A stretch of 64,000 nt of DNA from Actibacterium ureilyticum (GTDB taxonomy: Bacteria > Pseudomonadota > Alphaproteobacteria > Rhodobacterales > Rhodobacteraceae). Numbering within the stretch: position 1 is the stretch's first letter; each line of letters begins with the position of its first letter. Positions 37,711 through 48,097 of the stretch are shown here, one piece after another. Made by a program: the position numbers and the translations under genes. Location of the stretch: positions 372,001 to 436,000 of the forward strand of contig NZ_NSBT01000037.1 of the NCBI RefSeq assembly GCF_002285435.1, in the 5' to 3' direction. The notes beneath the pieces are model-generated. The model searched no databases and was not told the DNA's origin. It was given only the letters and a program-made list of their open reading frames with translations.

Positions 37711-38463
37711 TTAGTACACGCCGCCCTTGTCGACCTTTTTCGAGAATTCGGTCTCGCCGCCGGTGGCCAGCAGCTTGGCCTGTTCGACCCAGTTGTCGCG
37801 GCTCACCCGGCCCTTGAACCCCTTGAGGTTGGCATCGACCCAGGCGACCTCGTCCCCGGTCCATCCGGCGATCTGGTCGAAATGATAGAAGCCCAACGAG
37901 AACAGAAGCTGTTCCAGTTTCGGACCGACACCCTTGATCTTTTTCAGATCGTCGGCGGTGCCGCCGCGCGGGCCGTCCAGCGCCGCGGGGCGCGTGCCCT
38001 CGCCCGTGCCCTCGACCACGCCGTCGCCGTCATAATCCTCGCCCTGCGGGGCGGCTTTGGTCGCGGCGTTCTCTGCCGCGATGGGGGCTGCGGGCTTGGG
38101 CGGTGCGGCGGGTTCGGGGGCGGCCGTTTCGGTGGTGGGTTGTTCGGCCGTGATCGGCTTGGCCGATTTCGGTTCGGCCGGTTCTGCGGCGGGCTTTGCC
38201 GCCGGCGCGGGTGTCGCGGGTGCCGCTGCGGGTGCAGGCGCCGGTGCCGGGGCAGCTGCGGGCCGGCCCGCCGCGACGGTCGCCCCGCACAGCAGCCAGA
38301 CCAGGAAGAAACCGATCAGAATGGCGGCGATGATGCCCACGAAAGCCGAGGCGAGGAAGGAATACCCGCCGATCAGCATGACCAAGAACACGACCGCACC
38401 AGAAATCGCGGCCCAGATCCAGCATTTGCTGCGACAGGCAGATCCGTTCGACGTTGCACTCAT
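37711..38463 (-). CDS. Membrane-anchored protein with a NuoE-like C-terminal helix-hairpin domain
   Basis: A 250-residue protein: two or so hydrophobic helices at about 14-65, a long Ala/Pro/Glu/Lys-rich linker (about 66-170), and an 80-residue C-terminal domain ([37 protein letters not shown]) of the helix-hairpin-helix type. That domain differs from the end of NuoE at only 12 of 80 positions by my count and the DNA is also alike, so one copy arose from the other. The start at 38463 follows GAGGGA; a GTG two codons upstream is an alternative. It may tether or bridge to complex I, which is inference. Confidence 0.75.
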   Translation of the reverse strand: MSATSNGSACRSKCWIWAAISGAVVFLVMLIGGYSFLASAFVGIIAAILIGFFLVWLLCGATVAAGRPAAAPAPAPAPAAAPATPAPAAKPAAEPAEPKSAKPITAEQPTTETAAPEPAAPPKPAAPIAAENAATKAAPQGEDYDGDGVVEGTGEGTRPAALDGPRGGTADDLKKIKGVGPKLEQLLFSLGFYHFDQIAGWTGDEVAWVDANLKGFKGRVSRDNWVEQAKLLATGGETEFSKKVDKGGVY

Positions 38464-38498
38464 AGTCACTTATCCCTCTGATGGTGATCTGTTGAACC

Positions 38499-39680
38499 CT
38501 AGTATACGTCACCCTTCTTAACGCGTTCGGCGAATTCTGTCTTGCCGCCTTTTGCCAGCACCTTGGCCTGATCGACCCAGTTGTCGCGGCTGACACGCCC
38601 CTTGAACCCTTTCAGGTTCTGATCGACCCAGGCCACCTCGTCCCCGGTCCAGGCGGCGATCTGGTCGAAATGATAGAACCCCAACGAGAACAGAAGCTGT
38701 TCCAGCTTCGGCCCCACCCCCTTGATCAGCTTCAGATCGTCGGCCTGGCCGTCGCGGGCGGCGTCCAGCGTGGCGGGCTTGGTGCCGGGGCCCTCGGCCG
38801 GTTCGTCTTTGGCTTTGGGCTTCGGCTTGGGCTTGGCGGCCTTTTTCTCGGCCTCGGCCTTGGGGTCGGATTTGGGCTTGGCCACCGATTTCGGCGCGGG
38901 CTCCTGCGCGACCTTCTTGGCGGGCGCGGAACTGACCGACGGGGCTGCGGGCGCTTCGGCCAGCGCGCCGCTTTGCGGGGTCCAGGGCGCGCGCAGTGGC
39001 ACCTCGGTCCCGTCGATGCGCTTGACGGTCTCGCCGATATCCACCGCCATCTGGGCCGAGGCGTTGTATTGCGTGCGCCCGCTGTCATATTCGGTCAGGC
39101 TGGTCAGCCCGGATTTCGGCTCGGCGGCATAACGTCCGTTCTGCGGGCCGGGCACGGGCACCGACCCTGCGGCCAGCGCGTCCAGGATCTCGGCCAGCTT
39201 CTCGGCGGTCAGATCCTCGTAATAATCCTTGCCGATCTGCGCCATCGGGGCGTTGGTGCAGGCGCCCAGACATTCGACCTCTTCCCAGCTGAACTTGCCA
39301 TCCGCCGACAGCGCGTGCGGCTGATCTGCGATCTTCTCGCGGCAGACACCGATCAGGTCCTCGGCCCCGCAGATCATGCAGGACGTGGTACCGCAGATCT
39401 GAATATGTGCAACCGAACCAACCGGTTGCAGCTGGAACATGAAGTAGAATGTCGCAACCTCGAGCGCCCGGATATAGGCCATGCCCAGCATGTCCGCGAC
39501 GGTTTCGATGGCGGCGCGGGACAGCCAGCCCTCCTGCTCCTGCGCGCGCCACAACAGCGGAATGATCGCGCTGGCCTGGCGGCCCTCGGGGTATTTGGTG
39601 ATCTGCGCCTTGGCCCAGGCCAGGTTGTCCGGCGTGAAGGCAAAGCTTTCAGGTTGTTCGGGGTGCAGACGGCGCAGCAT
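38499..39680 (-). CDS. nuoE: NADH-quinone oxidoreductase subunit E, with a long C-terminal extension
   Basis: Peripheral-arm subunit with the [2Fe-2S] cluster N1a. The thioredoxin-like core occupies about residues 1-165, with ligands C96, C101, C137 and C141 (CGTTSC and ECLGAC). At 393 residues it is more than twice the E. coli length. The extension consists of a variable region, a Lys/Pro/Ala-rich linker (about 240-305) and a helix-hairpin domain (about 314-393) shared with the next gene downstream. Extended NuoE is known in Rhodobacterales. 88 bp separate it from nuoD. Confidence 0.95.
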   Translation of the reverse strand: MLRRLHPEQPESFAFTPDNLAWAKAQITKYPEGRQASAIIPLLWRAQEQEGWLSRAAIETVADMLGMAYIRALEVATFYFMFQLQPVGSVAHIQICGTTSCMICGAEDLIGVCREKIADQPHALSADGKFSWEEVECLGACTNAPMAQIGKDYYEDLTAEKLAEILDALAAGSVPVPGPQNGRYAAEPKSGLTSLTEYDSGRTQYNASAQMAVDIGETVKRIDGTEVPLRAPWTPQSGALAEAPAAPSVSSAPAKKVAQEPAPKSVAKPKSDPKAEAEKKAAKPKPKPKAKDEPAEGPGTKPATLDAARDGQADDLKLIKGVGPKLEQLLFSLGFYHFDQIAAWTGDEVAWVDQNLKGFKGRVSRDNWVDQAKVLAKGGKTEFAERVKKGDVY

Positions 39681-39768
39681 TAGTGGAAGTCCCTTGTCGG
39701 AGTGGTCTCACGCAACCGATCAAAGCAGCAGGCGCGGATCGTGAAGTTTCGGACATGTCGCGGAAAGA

Positions 39769-40977
39769 TCACCGGTCGATCTCCCCGAACACCACGTCCA
39801 TCGTGCCGATGATCGCCGCGACGTCGGCCAGTTGGTGCCCGCCCGCGACGTGATCCATCGCCTGCAGGTGCAGGAAGCCCGGCGCGCGCAGCTTGGCGCG
39901 ATAGGGTTTGTTCGACCCATCCGACACCATATAGACGCCAAATTCGCCCTTGGGCGCTTCGACGGCGGCATAGACCTCGCCCGCGGGCACGTGGAAGCCC
40001 TCTGTATAGAGTTTGAAGTGATGGATCAGCGCCTCCATCGAGGTTTTCATCTCCCCTCGTTTCGGCGGTGTCAGCTTGCCGCGCGCCAGAACGTCGCCCG
40101 GCTCGGCCCGCAGCTTGGCGCAGGCCTGCTGGATGATCTTCACCGACTCGCGCATCTCGGCCATCCGGCACAGATAGCGGTCATAACAATCGCCATTCTT
40201 GCCTACCGGGATCTGGAAGTCGAATTCGTCATAGCATTCATAGGGTTGCGCGCGCCGCAGGTCCCAGGCCAGGCCCGAACCGCGCACCATCACGCCGGAA
40301 AAGCCCCATTGCTGGATGTCCTCTTCGGTCACCACGCCGATATCGCAGTTGCGCTGTTTGAAGATGCGGTTTTCCGTCAGCAGGTCGTCGATATCGTTCA
40401 GGTAACGCGGGAATTCCTCGGCCCATTGGTCGATATCGTCGATCAGCTGCGGCGGCAGGTCCTGATGCACCCCGCCCGGGCGGAAATAGGCCGCGTGCAG
40501 ACGCGCGCCACAGGCCCGCTCATAGAACACCATCAGCTTTTCGCGTTCCTCGAACCCCCAAAGCGGCGGGGTCAGCGCGCCCACATCCATCGCCTGGGTG
40601 GTGACGTTCAGCAGGTGGTTCAGTACCCGGCCGATCTCGGAATACAGCACCCGGATCAGGCTGGCACGGCGCGGCACCCGGGTGCCGGTCAGCTTTTCAA
40701 TGGCCAGGCACCAGGCATGTTCCTGGTTCATCGGCGCCACGTAATCCAGCCGGTCCAGATAAGGCAGGTTCTGCAGATAGGTACGGCTTTCCATCAGCTT
40801 CTCGGTCCCGCGATGCAGCAGGCCGATATGCGGGTCGCAACGCTCGACGATTTCGCCGTCCAGCTCAAGCACCAGGCGCAAAACGCCATGTGCCGCAGGG
40901 TGTTGCGGGCCGAAGTTGATGTTGAAATTGCGAATCTTCTGTTCGCCGGTCTGTGCGTCGTTAAAGCCGCCGTCCAT
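39769..40977 (-). CDS. nuoD: NADH-quinone oxidoreductase subunit D
   Basis: 49-kDa-type subunit that lines the quinone site with NuoB; evolved from the large subunit of NiFe hydrogenases. The 402-residue protein shows [21 protein letters not shown] in parts, [12 protein letters not shown] and the C-terminal DVVFGEIDR. It is a separate gene, not fused to NuoC. It begins 4 bp after the stop of the sulfotransferase gene. Confidence 0.98.
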   Translation of the reverse strand: MDGGFNDAQTGEQKIRNFNINFGPQHPAAHGVLRLVLELDGEIVERCDPHIGLLHRGTEKLMESRTYLQNLPYLDRLDYVAPMNQEHAWCLAIEKLTGTRVPRRASLIRVLYSEIGRVLNHLLNVTTQAMDVGALTPPLWGFEEREKLMVFYERACGARLHAAYFRPGGVHQDLPPQLIDDIDQWAEEFPRYLNDIDDLLTENRIFKQRNCDIGVVTEEDIQQWGFSGVMVRGSGLAWDLRRAQPYECYDEFDFQIPVGKNGDCYDRYLCRMAEMRESVKIIQQACAKLRAEPGDVLARGKLTPPKRGEMKTSMEALIHHFKLYTEGFHVPAGEVYAAVEAPKGEFGVYMVSDGSNKPYRAKLRAPGFLHLQAMDHVAGGHQLADVAAIIGTMDVVFGEIDR

Positions 40978-40981
40978 CAGG

Positions 40982-41842
40982 TCACACTCCTACAGTGTTT
41001 GCTTCCCAGGCCGCGGGAAGGCGACCCATCCGGGCCGCGACAAAATCATATTGCGGCTTCAGCCAAGCCGCCGCCTCGGCGCGTTGCACCGCATTCATCT
41101 CGACCGGGACACCCACATGGGCGGCCCGTGTCAGGTCCGCGCTCCGGGCGCCGATGCCCAGGAACGCGCACAGCTTGTCCAGCACCGCGCCCGAGAACAG
41201 ATCCTCGGAAAACGCCAGGAACACTTGCCTGGGGTCCAGCGCGCGGTCGATCCGGCCCAGCACGGCGCGATAGTCGCCCCGCGCGGCGATGTGATCCTCG
41301 GCCCCCGACAGCACCCGCCCCAGCAGCGCCCCGGCCAGACCCGCGATGTCGCGGGCCGACGGGCTGCGCCGCCGCGCGATCATGCGCACATGGCTCCAGA
41401 GCCGCTCCACCGGGTCGCGCATCAGGTAAATGAACCGCACCTGTGCCGCCATCCCGGCCATCTGCCGCAACCGCCCCTCGGACAGCAGGGCATAGGCGGG
41501 CGTCATGTCCCCGACCAAGCGCTCCTGTTTCCGGCCCGCGTTCAAATAGGCCAGATAGGCGTCATCGTTTCCACTTTCGACCAGATCCGCCAGCGCCGCC
41601 AGATCCGCCATGCGGGCCGCGCGTGTCGCGCCATCCCCGCCCCGGCGCCCGGCCAGTTCCGCGTGCCGCGACCGCAGCGCCTTGGCGCGTCCGGCACGAT
41701 TGCCGAAATCCAGCGTGTCGAAGTAGTGCAATTCCTTGACGCTGCGCAGATGGCAATCGGGATGGCCCGCCAGATAGCGGTAGAGCCAGCTGGTCCCCGC
41801 CTTGGTCGCCCCCATACCGAACATCAGCACCGCGTCCCCCAT
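40982..41842 (-). CDS. Sulfotransferase family protein located between nuoC and nuoD
   Basis: A 286-residue PAPS-type sulfotransferase: the 5'-phosphosulfate loop [14 protein letters not shown] at about residues 11-24, [14 protein letters not shown], and the 3'-phosphate motif [18 protein letters not shown]. The acceptor is unknown; related bacterial enzymes act on carbohydrates, lipids or small metabolites. It is placed 6 bp after nuoC and 4 bp before nuoD, so it is embedded in the operon with no room for its own promoter or terminator. Base composition looks like that of its neighbours, so a recent foreign origin is not obvious. Confidence 0.88.
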   Translation of the reverse strand: MGDAVLMFGMGATKAGTSWLYRYLAGHPDCHLRSVKELHYFDTLDFGNRAGRAKALRSRHAELAGRRGGDGATRAARMADLAALADLVESGNDDAYLAYLNAGRKQERLVGDMTPAYALLSEGRLRQMAGMAAQVRFIYLMRDPVERLWSHVRMIARRRSPSARDIAGLAGALLGRVLSGAEDHIAARGDYRAVLGRIDRALDPRQVFLAFSEDLFSGAVLDKLCAFLGIGARSADLTRAAHVGVPVEMNAVQRAEAAAWLKPQYDFVAARMGRLPAAWEANTVGV

Positions 41843-41848
41843 ACCGCC

Positions 41849-43346
<1,498 letters not shown>

Positions 43347-43574
43347 GGGAACGGCTCTCCTTCAGATGGCTGAAACGGGTTTACTCCCGCCACCGGGGCG
43401 GGTCAACCAATGCAAGACGCGAAACCGCCCCCGGGCGGACGTTTTCGACCCTGCACCGAAGATAGCGCACGGATCGGCCCCGACAATGCGCTCTGCCCGG
43501 GCATTTTCCCATTGATTGCAGGGCGTTTTGTGAAACCATGTCCCGCATTGATAGATCACATTCTGGAGAAGATT

Positions 43575-43922
43575 ATGGGAAAAGATCCCGACCGGCGTAT
43601 CGACGAATTGGAAAAGCGCATGACGCGCAATGTGGCTGAACTGAACAAGATTAATCAGCGCACACATGATGAAATCATGAAACTGGACAAACGCGTGAAA
43701 ACCCAGGAAAGCCGTGAATCAAAAAACGTCGGAGATCTGAACAAGGTCAACCAGCGCACACATGACGAGATCCGGCAGACGCAAAAGCAGCTGAAGGCGC
43801 TGAATGATCGGGTCACAAAGGCGGTTCAAGAGCTGAACAAAATCAACCAGCGCGCCCATGACGAGATCATCGCCTTGGGCAAAACGGTACGCGATCTGGA
43901 AAAACGCATCTCAACCAAGTGA
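43575..43922 (+). CDS. Orphan protein built from 32-residue helical repeats
   Basis: This 115-residue, highly charged protein consists of three consecutive 32-residue units (residues 8-39, 40-71, 72-103) and a 12-residue partial unit (104-115). Each unit contains LNK(I/V)NQR(T/A)HDEI at the same place, starting at residues 23, 55 and 87. The pattern suggests a continuous coiled coil; 32 equals three heptads plus one 11-residue turn. It has no signal peptide, no membrane segment and no cysteine. The start at 43575 has GGAGAA 4 bases upstream. It is less GC-rich than its neighbours and divergent from nuoA. I do not recognise a family; the function is unknown. Confidence 0.75.
   Translation: MGKDPDRRIDELEKRMTRNVAELNKINQRTHDEIMKLDKRVKTQESRESKNVGDLNKVNQRTHDEIRQTQKQLKALNDRVTKAVQELNKINQRAHDEIIALGKTVRDLEKRISTK
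43596..43919 (+). repeat. 96-bp tandem coding repeats
   Basis: Units at 43596-43691, 43692-43787 and 43788-43883, then a 36-bp partial unit. The protein motif is conserved in every unit, but the DNA has diverged, so the repeat is old and kept by selection on the protein. Confidence 0.85.
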
Positions 43923-43942
43923 ACAGCGCCCACGGGCCGGTC

Positions 43943-44611
43943 TTACTCCCGTTCGGGCATTGGCCAAGGCGCGTAGAAATCGCGTGAAAACAGCTTGTCA
44001 TCGCGCGGCCCAGGCAGCGACGCCTGAAGCCCCGGGCGCGCGGTGATCTGGCCATACCATGCCTGCAAGGCCGGGAACGCATCCGCCCGCGCGAAATGCA
44101 GCGCCATGTACATCGCCTGCCCCACCGCCACGTCGGCGGCCGAAAACCGGTCATCGGCCAGATGGGCGCTGTCCTGCAACCGGGCCTCCAGCGCGGCATA
44201 GCATTTTTCCAGCCGCTTCACTTCGATCTTCATGATGACGGGGCTGCGCATGTGATCCTCGTACAGCACCTCGTGCTGCTGGTTCAGGGCGGCGCTGTGC
44301 TGGCTCAGGGTTTCGGCGAAGTGCAGCCAAGACAGCCAGGCCCTGCGCGCCGGGTCGCCGGGCGCCCGACCCAGCCCGGCCTGCGGGAACCGCTCGCACA
44401 GATATTCGATCATCGCGCCGCTTTCGAACATCACATCGCCGTCGATTTCCAGCGCCGGCACCCGCCCCGCCGGGCTGAGTGCCAGGAAATCCGGCTGCCG
44501 CAGTGTCGCGTCAAACGGATAGACCTTCAGCTCGAACGGCACGCCCAGCTCGTGCAGCAACCACAGCACCCGCATCGAGCGGCTTTCGTGACAATGGTGC
44601 AGTCTGATCAT
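43943..44611 (-). CDS. Glutathione S-transferase family protein
   Basis: A 222-residue cytosolic-type GST. The thioredoxin-like N-terminal domain (about 1-78) has CHESRSMRVLWLLHELGVPFE in parts and the glutathione-contact segment RVPALEIDGDVMFESGAMIEYL (VPALEID and ESGAM visible); the C-terminal helical domain follows. The active-site position is a Ser/Cys-type (HESRSMR), so catalytic class cannot be fixed. It is 21 bp from the convergent repeat-protein gene and may be co-transcribed with the DegT-family aminotransferase upstream (76 bp). Confidence 0.92.
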   Translation of the reverse strand: MIRLHHCHESRSMRVLWLLHELGVPFELKVYPFDATLRQPDFLALSPAGRVPALEIDGDVMFESGAMIEYLCERFPQAGLGRAPGDPARRAWLSWLHFAETLSQHSAALNQQHEVLYEDHMRSPVIMKIEVKRLEKCYAALEARLQDSAHLADDRFSAADVAVGQAMYMALHFARADAFPALQAWYGQITARPGLQASLPGPRDDKLFSRDFYAPWPMPERE

Positions 44612-44687
44612 GTGCTCCTCCCTCTCTCACCTGGCGCCCACGGCCGCCCGCCCGGCGGGCGGCGCAAAAGGCGTGCGCCGCAGGCGC

Positions 44688-45899
44688 TCAATCTGACAGC
44701 GCGGCGGCCTGCCACAGGCTTGACACCTCGGCCCGGATGATCCGCGCGATCAGCGCCACGTCGTCCTCGCTGAAACTCAGCGGCAGGCGCAGATCCATCA
44801 GCCCCGCCATCACCGCATCGGTGCGCGGCAGCGTCGGGGGGGCGGCGTAATGCCAGCTGGCATAGGTCGAGGTATAGCCGCGCGGCACCGGCGCGCCGAA
44901 CCATTTCAGCTCGACCCCGCGCGCGGCGCAGCGCTCGACCAGCGCGCCGATCCGCTCGGCATCCCAATCGGGCAGCAGGAACTGATAGGACGAGCCGACG
45001 AACCGTTCGCCGCCCGGGCGCGTCACCTGCCGCAGGCCGGGGCAATCGGCCAACCCATCTTCCATCCCCCGGTACAGCCGGTTCCAGCGCGCCACCTGCC
45101 CGTCCAGATCGCGCAGCTGCGGGCGCAGGATCGCGGCGCGCAAATTGTCCATCCTGCCCGAGATATTGGGCACCTCCAGCCGCAACTCCTCGAACGCCTC
45201 GGGCCGCGGCGCGGCGTCGTGCCGGTCATAGAGCATATAGGACCCCGAAAGCAGCACCGCCCGCGCCATCAGGTTCGCATCGTCGGTGATCAGCAAGCCG
45301 CCCTCGCCCGAGTTCACATGTTTATAGGTCTGGGTCGAATAGCAGCCAATCAGCCCATGCCGCCCCGAGGGCACGCCGTTCCAGCTGGCCCCCATCGTAT
45401 GCGCGCAATCCTCGATCACCTGCACGCCGGCGGCATCGCAGATCGCCATCAGCGCATCCATGTCGCAGATATGCCCGCGCATATGGCTCAGCAGCAGGAC
45501 ACGCGCACCGCTGGCGGCGATCTGTTCGGCCAGATGATCCAGGTCGATCACCAGATCCGGCGTCACCTCGACAAAGACCGGCACGGCGCCGATGCTGGCA
45601 ATCGCGCCCGGCACCGGGGCCAGCGTAAAGGCATTGGTCAGCACCTTGTCGCCCGGCCCCACACCCGCCGCGCGCATCGCACAGCCCAACGCATAACCGC
45701 CAGAAGCCACCGCCAGGCAATAGCGCGCGCCGGTCAGGGCGGCGAATTCGACCTCCAACGCGGCGGTTTCCGATTGCTCGCCCGGCGCGGTGTTGTACCG
45801 ATGCAGCCGCCCGTGCTGCATCACGGCCAAGGCCGCGTCGATGCTGGCCTGCGGCAGGGGCTCCTGCTGGGTGAAATTGCCTGTGAACCGCTCTGACAT
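44688..45899 (-). CDS. DegT/DnrJ/EryC1 family aminotransferase
   Basis: PLP enzyme of the sugar-aminotransferase family, 403 residues. The N-terminal segment AVASGGYALGCAMRAAG, the cofactor aspartate in IEDCAHTMGA, and the Schiff-base lysine in TQTYKHVNSGEGG are all present. The start at 45899 (MSERFTGNF) has GGAGGT upstream. Members make amino sugars or act on other keto substrates. No nucleotide-sugar dehydratase or transferase is adjacent, so a sugar substrate is not supported by context. Upstream is gph. Confidence 0.9.
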   Translation of the reverse strand: MSERFTGNFTQQEPLPQASIDAALAVMQHGRLHRYNTAPGEQSETAALEVEFAALTGARYCLAVASGGYALGCAMRAAGVGPGDKVLTNAFTLAPVPGAIASIGAVPVFVEVTPDLVIDLDHLAEQIAASGARVLLLSHMRGHICDMDALMAICDAAGVQVIEDCAHTMGASWNGVPSGRHGLIGCYSTQTYKHVNSGEGGLLITDDANLMARAVLLSGSYMLYDRHDAAPRPEAFEELRLEVPNISGRMDNLRAAILRPQLRDLDGQVARWNRLYRGMEDGLADCPGLRQVTRPGGERFVGSSYQFLLPDWDAERIGALVERCAARGVELKWFGAPVPRGYTSTYASWHYAAPPTLPRTDAVMAGLMDLRLPLSFSEDDVALIARIIRAEVSSLWQAAALSD

Positions 45900-45943
45900 C
45901 GGACCTCCGTTTGGCACAAAGTGCGCCGGTCACCGGACGCGGG

Positions 45944-46609
45944 TCAAGCCAGCAGGCGCGCCGCCAGCCCCGGCAGCGCGTCGAAATGATCCAGCAACGC
46001 CTCGGGCGCCAGATCGGCCACCCCGCGCCCGTCGGGGCCGAAGGTCACCAGCGCACAGGGCACCCCGGCGGCACGCGCGGTTTCGCGGTCGGTCACCGTG
46101 TCGCCCACCAGCATGGAGCGGTTGGCCTGCCCCCCCGCCCCCTCGACCGCGGCTAGATAGGGGCGCGGGTCGGGCTTGCGCACCGGCAGCGTATCGGCCC
46201 CGATCAGGGCTGCGAACAGGTCGCGCACGCCCAGCCGCTGCAACAGGGTTTCGGCCAGCCCCTCGGGCTTGTTGGTGCAGATGCCGACCGCCATGCCATC
46301 GGCGCGCAGCGCCTCGACCGCCGCGACGGCGCCGGGGTAAAGCGTGGTATAGCGGTCGATATGCACGCCATAGTGATCCAGCAGCAGCGGGTATTGCGCA
46401 TCCACATCCGTTTCCGACCAGTCCGGCTGCACACGTTCAAACCCCAGCCGCAGCATCGCCCGCCCGCCCCGGAACGCGGTCGCCTGATCGGCGGCGGGGT
46501 CCAGCGGCGCGTCCAGCCCCAGCCCCTCGAAACAGGCATTGGCCGCCGCGATCAGATCGCCGCTGGTATCGGCCAAGGTTCCATCCAGATCGAAGATCAC
46601 CGTGCGCAT
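45944..46609 (-). CDS. gph: Phosphoglycolate phosphatase
   Basis: HAD-superfamily phosphatase that removes 2-phosphoglycolate arising from oxygenase reactions and DNA repair. The 221-residue protein has motif I DLDGTLADTSGDL with two catalytic aspartates, motif II ICTNKPEGLA, and motif III/IV KPDPRPYL with VGDTVTDRETA. The start at 46609 was picked because it gives MRTVIFDLDGT; the frame extends far upstream across glmU in antisense, which is spurious. It is divergent from glmU. Confidence 0.92.
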   Translation of the reverse strand: MRTVIFDLDGTLADTSGDLIAAANACFEGLGLDAPLDPAADQATAFRGGRAMLRLGFERVQPDWSETDVDAQYPLLLDHYGVHIDRYTTLYPGAVAAVEALRADGMAVGICTNKPEGLAETLLQRLGVRDLFAALIGADTLPVRKPDPRPYLAAVEGAGGQANRSMLVGDTVTDRETARAAGVPCALVTFGPDGRGVADLAPEALLDHFDALPGLAARLLA

Positions 46610-46738
46610 ACCGTCACCTTTTGGCAAGTTTCCGCCACACGATGTAACGTAGCGAAACGCCTTTTGAATTGCCCTGCTCTTGCGATGACGGTTTAGCCGG
46701 GTAAAAGGTGCAGCAACAGATAAAAAGGGGCAGAGCGC

Positions 46739-48097
46739 ATGGAAACCGCGCTGATTGTGCTGGCAGCCGGGCAAGGCACCCGCATGAATTCCGACTTGCC
46801 GAAGGTGCTGCATCCGATTGCCGGTGCGCCGTTGCTGGTGCATGCGCTGGATGCGGGCGCCGTGCTGGATCCCACGCGCACCGTTGTGGTCGCGGGGCAC
46901 GGCGCGGATGCCGTGACACGCGCGGCACAGGATCACGATGCCGAAATCACCGTGGTGCGCCAGGACGAACAGCTGGGCACCGCCCATGCGGTGGCCCAGG
47001 CGCGCGACGCTTTGGCGGGGTTCACCGGCGATGCGATCGTGCTTTACGGCGACACCCCCTTCATCAGCGCCGACACGCTGACCGCCCTGGCCGAGGCGCG
47101 GCGCAGCCATGATGTGGTCGTGCTGGGGTTTCAGGCCGCCGATCCCGGGCGCTATGGCCGGCTGGTGACGGCGGGCGATACGCTGGAACGGATTGTCGAA
47201 TTCAAGGACGCGACCGAGGATGAACGCGCCATCACCCTGTGCAACAGCGGGGTCGTGGCCGCCGATTGCGCCACGCTGTTTTCGCTGATCGACGCGGTGG
47301 GCAACGACAACGCATCGGGCGAATACTATCTGACCGATATCGTCGGTCTGGCCCGCGACCGGGGGCTGACGGCGGGCTTCGTCACCTGCCCCGAGGCCGA
47401 GACGCTGGGCATCAACACCCGCGCCGAACTGGCCGCGGCCGAGGCCGCGTTTCAGGCCCGCGCCCGGGCTGAGGCGCTGGAAAACGGCGTCACGCTGGCC
47501 GCGCCCGACACGGTGCATTTCGCCCATGACACGGTGGTGGGCCGCGATACGGTGATCGAACCGAACGTGGTCTTTGGCCCCGGCGTGACGGTGGAATCGG
47601 GTGCCCATATCCGCGCCTTCTCGCATCTCGAAGGGTGCCATGTGTCGCGCGGCGCCATCGTGGGCCCCTATGCCCGGCTGCGCCCCGGCGTCGAACTGGC
47701 CGAGGATGTGCGCATCGGCAATTTCGTCGAGATCAAGAACGCCACGCTGGATGCGGGCGCCAAGGTGAACCACCTGTCCTATATCGGCGATGCGACGGTG
47801 GGCGAGGCCGCGAATATCGGCGCGGGCACGGTCACCTGCAATTATGACGGTGTGTTCAAGCACCGGACGGAAATCGGCGCGCGGGCCTTCATCGGCTCGG
47901 ACACGATGCTGGTCGCGCCGGTGAAGATCGGCGCCGAGGCGATGACCGCCAGCGGGTCGGTCATCACCATGGATGTGCCCGATGGCGCGTTGGCCGTGGG
48001 CCGCGCCCGGCAAGAGGTCAAACCCGGCCTGGCCCGGCGGCTTTTCGACAAGCTGCGCGCGCAAAAGGCCAAGCAACAACAGAAAGCGGCAGAGTAA
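46739..48097 (+). CDS. glmU: Bifunctional UDP-N-acetylglucosamine pyrophosphorylase / glucosamine-1-phosphate N-acetyltransferase
   Basis: Makes UDP-GlcNAc for peptidoglycan and lipopolysaccharide. The N-terminal nucleotidyltransferase (about 1-225) has LAAGQGTRMNSDLPKVL and VLYGDTPFI. The C-terminal left-handed beta helix (about 245-440) shows hexapeptide turns and VNHLSYIGDATVGEAANIGAGTVTCNYDG (NHLSYIGD and GAGTVTCNYDG visible), the acetyl-CoA site. 452 residues is standard. An AAGGGG site precedes the ATG. It is coupled to glmS by a 1-bp overlap. Confidence 0.98.
   Translation: METALIVLAAGQGTRMNSDLPKVLHPIAGAPLLVHALDAGAVLDPTRTVVVAGHGADAVTRAAQDHDAEITVVRQDEQLGTAHAVAQARDALAGFTGDAIVLYGDTPFISADTLTALAEARRSHDVVVLGFQAADPGRYGRLVTAGDTLERIVEFKDATEDERAITLCNSGVVAADCATLFSLIDAVGNDNASGEYYLTDIVGLARDRGLTAGFVTCPEAETLGINTRAELAAAEAAFQARARAEALENGVTLAAPDTVHFAHDTVVGRDTVIEPNVVFGPGVTVESGAHIRAFSHLEGCHVSRGAIVGPYARLRPGVELAEDVRIGNFVEIKNATLDAGAKVNHLSYIGDATVGEAANIGAGTVTCNYDGVFKHRTEIGARAFIGSDTMLVAPVKIGAEAMTASGSVITMDVPDGALAVGRARQEVKPGLARRLFDKLRAQKAKQQQKAAE

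Noticed and set aside
40982-41842. Sulfotransferase as a misread of a complex I subunit
   Set aside because: Both PAPS-binding motifs are clear, and all fourteen nuo subunits are accounted for without it.
43596-43919. Tandem 96-bp units as a possible CRISPR-like array
   Set aside because: The units are coding, directly adjacent without spacers, and diverged in DNA while conserved in protein.
45944-48079. A 711-codon open frame on the minus strand covering glmU
   Set aside because: Only its end encodes a real protein (gph, 45944-46609). The rest is antisense to glmU, a strong housekeeping gene, and has no family features.
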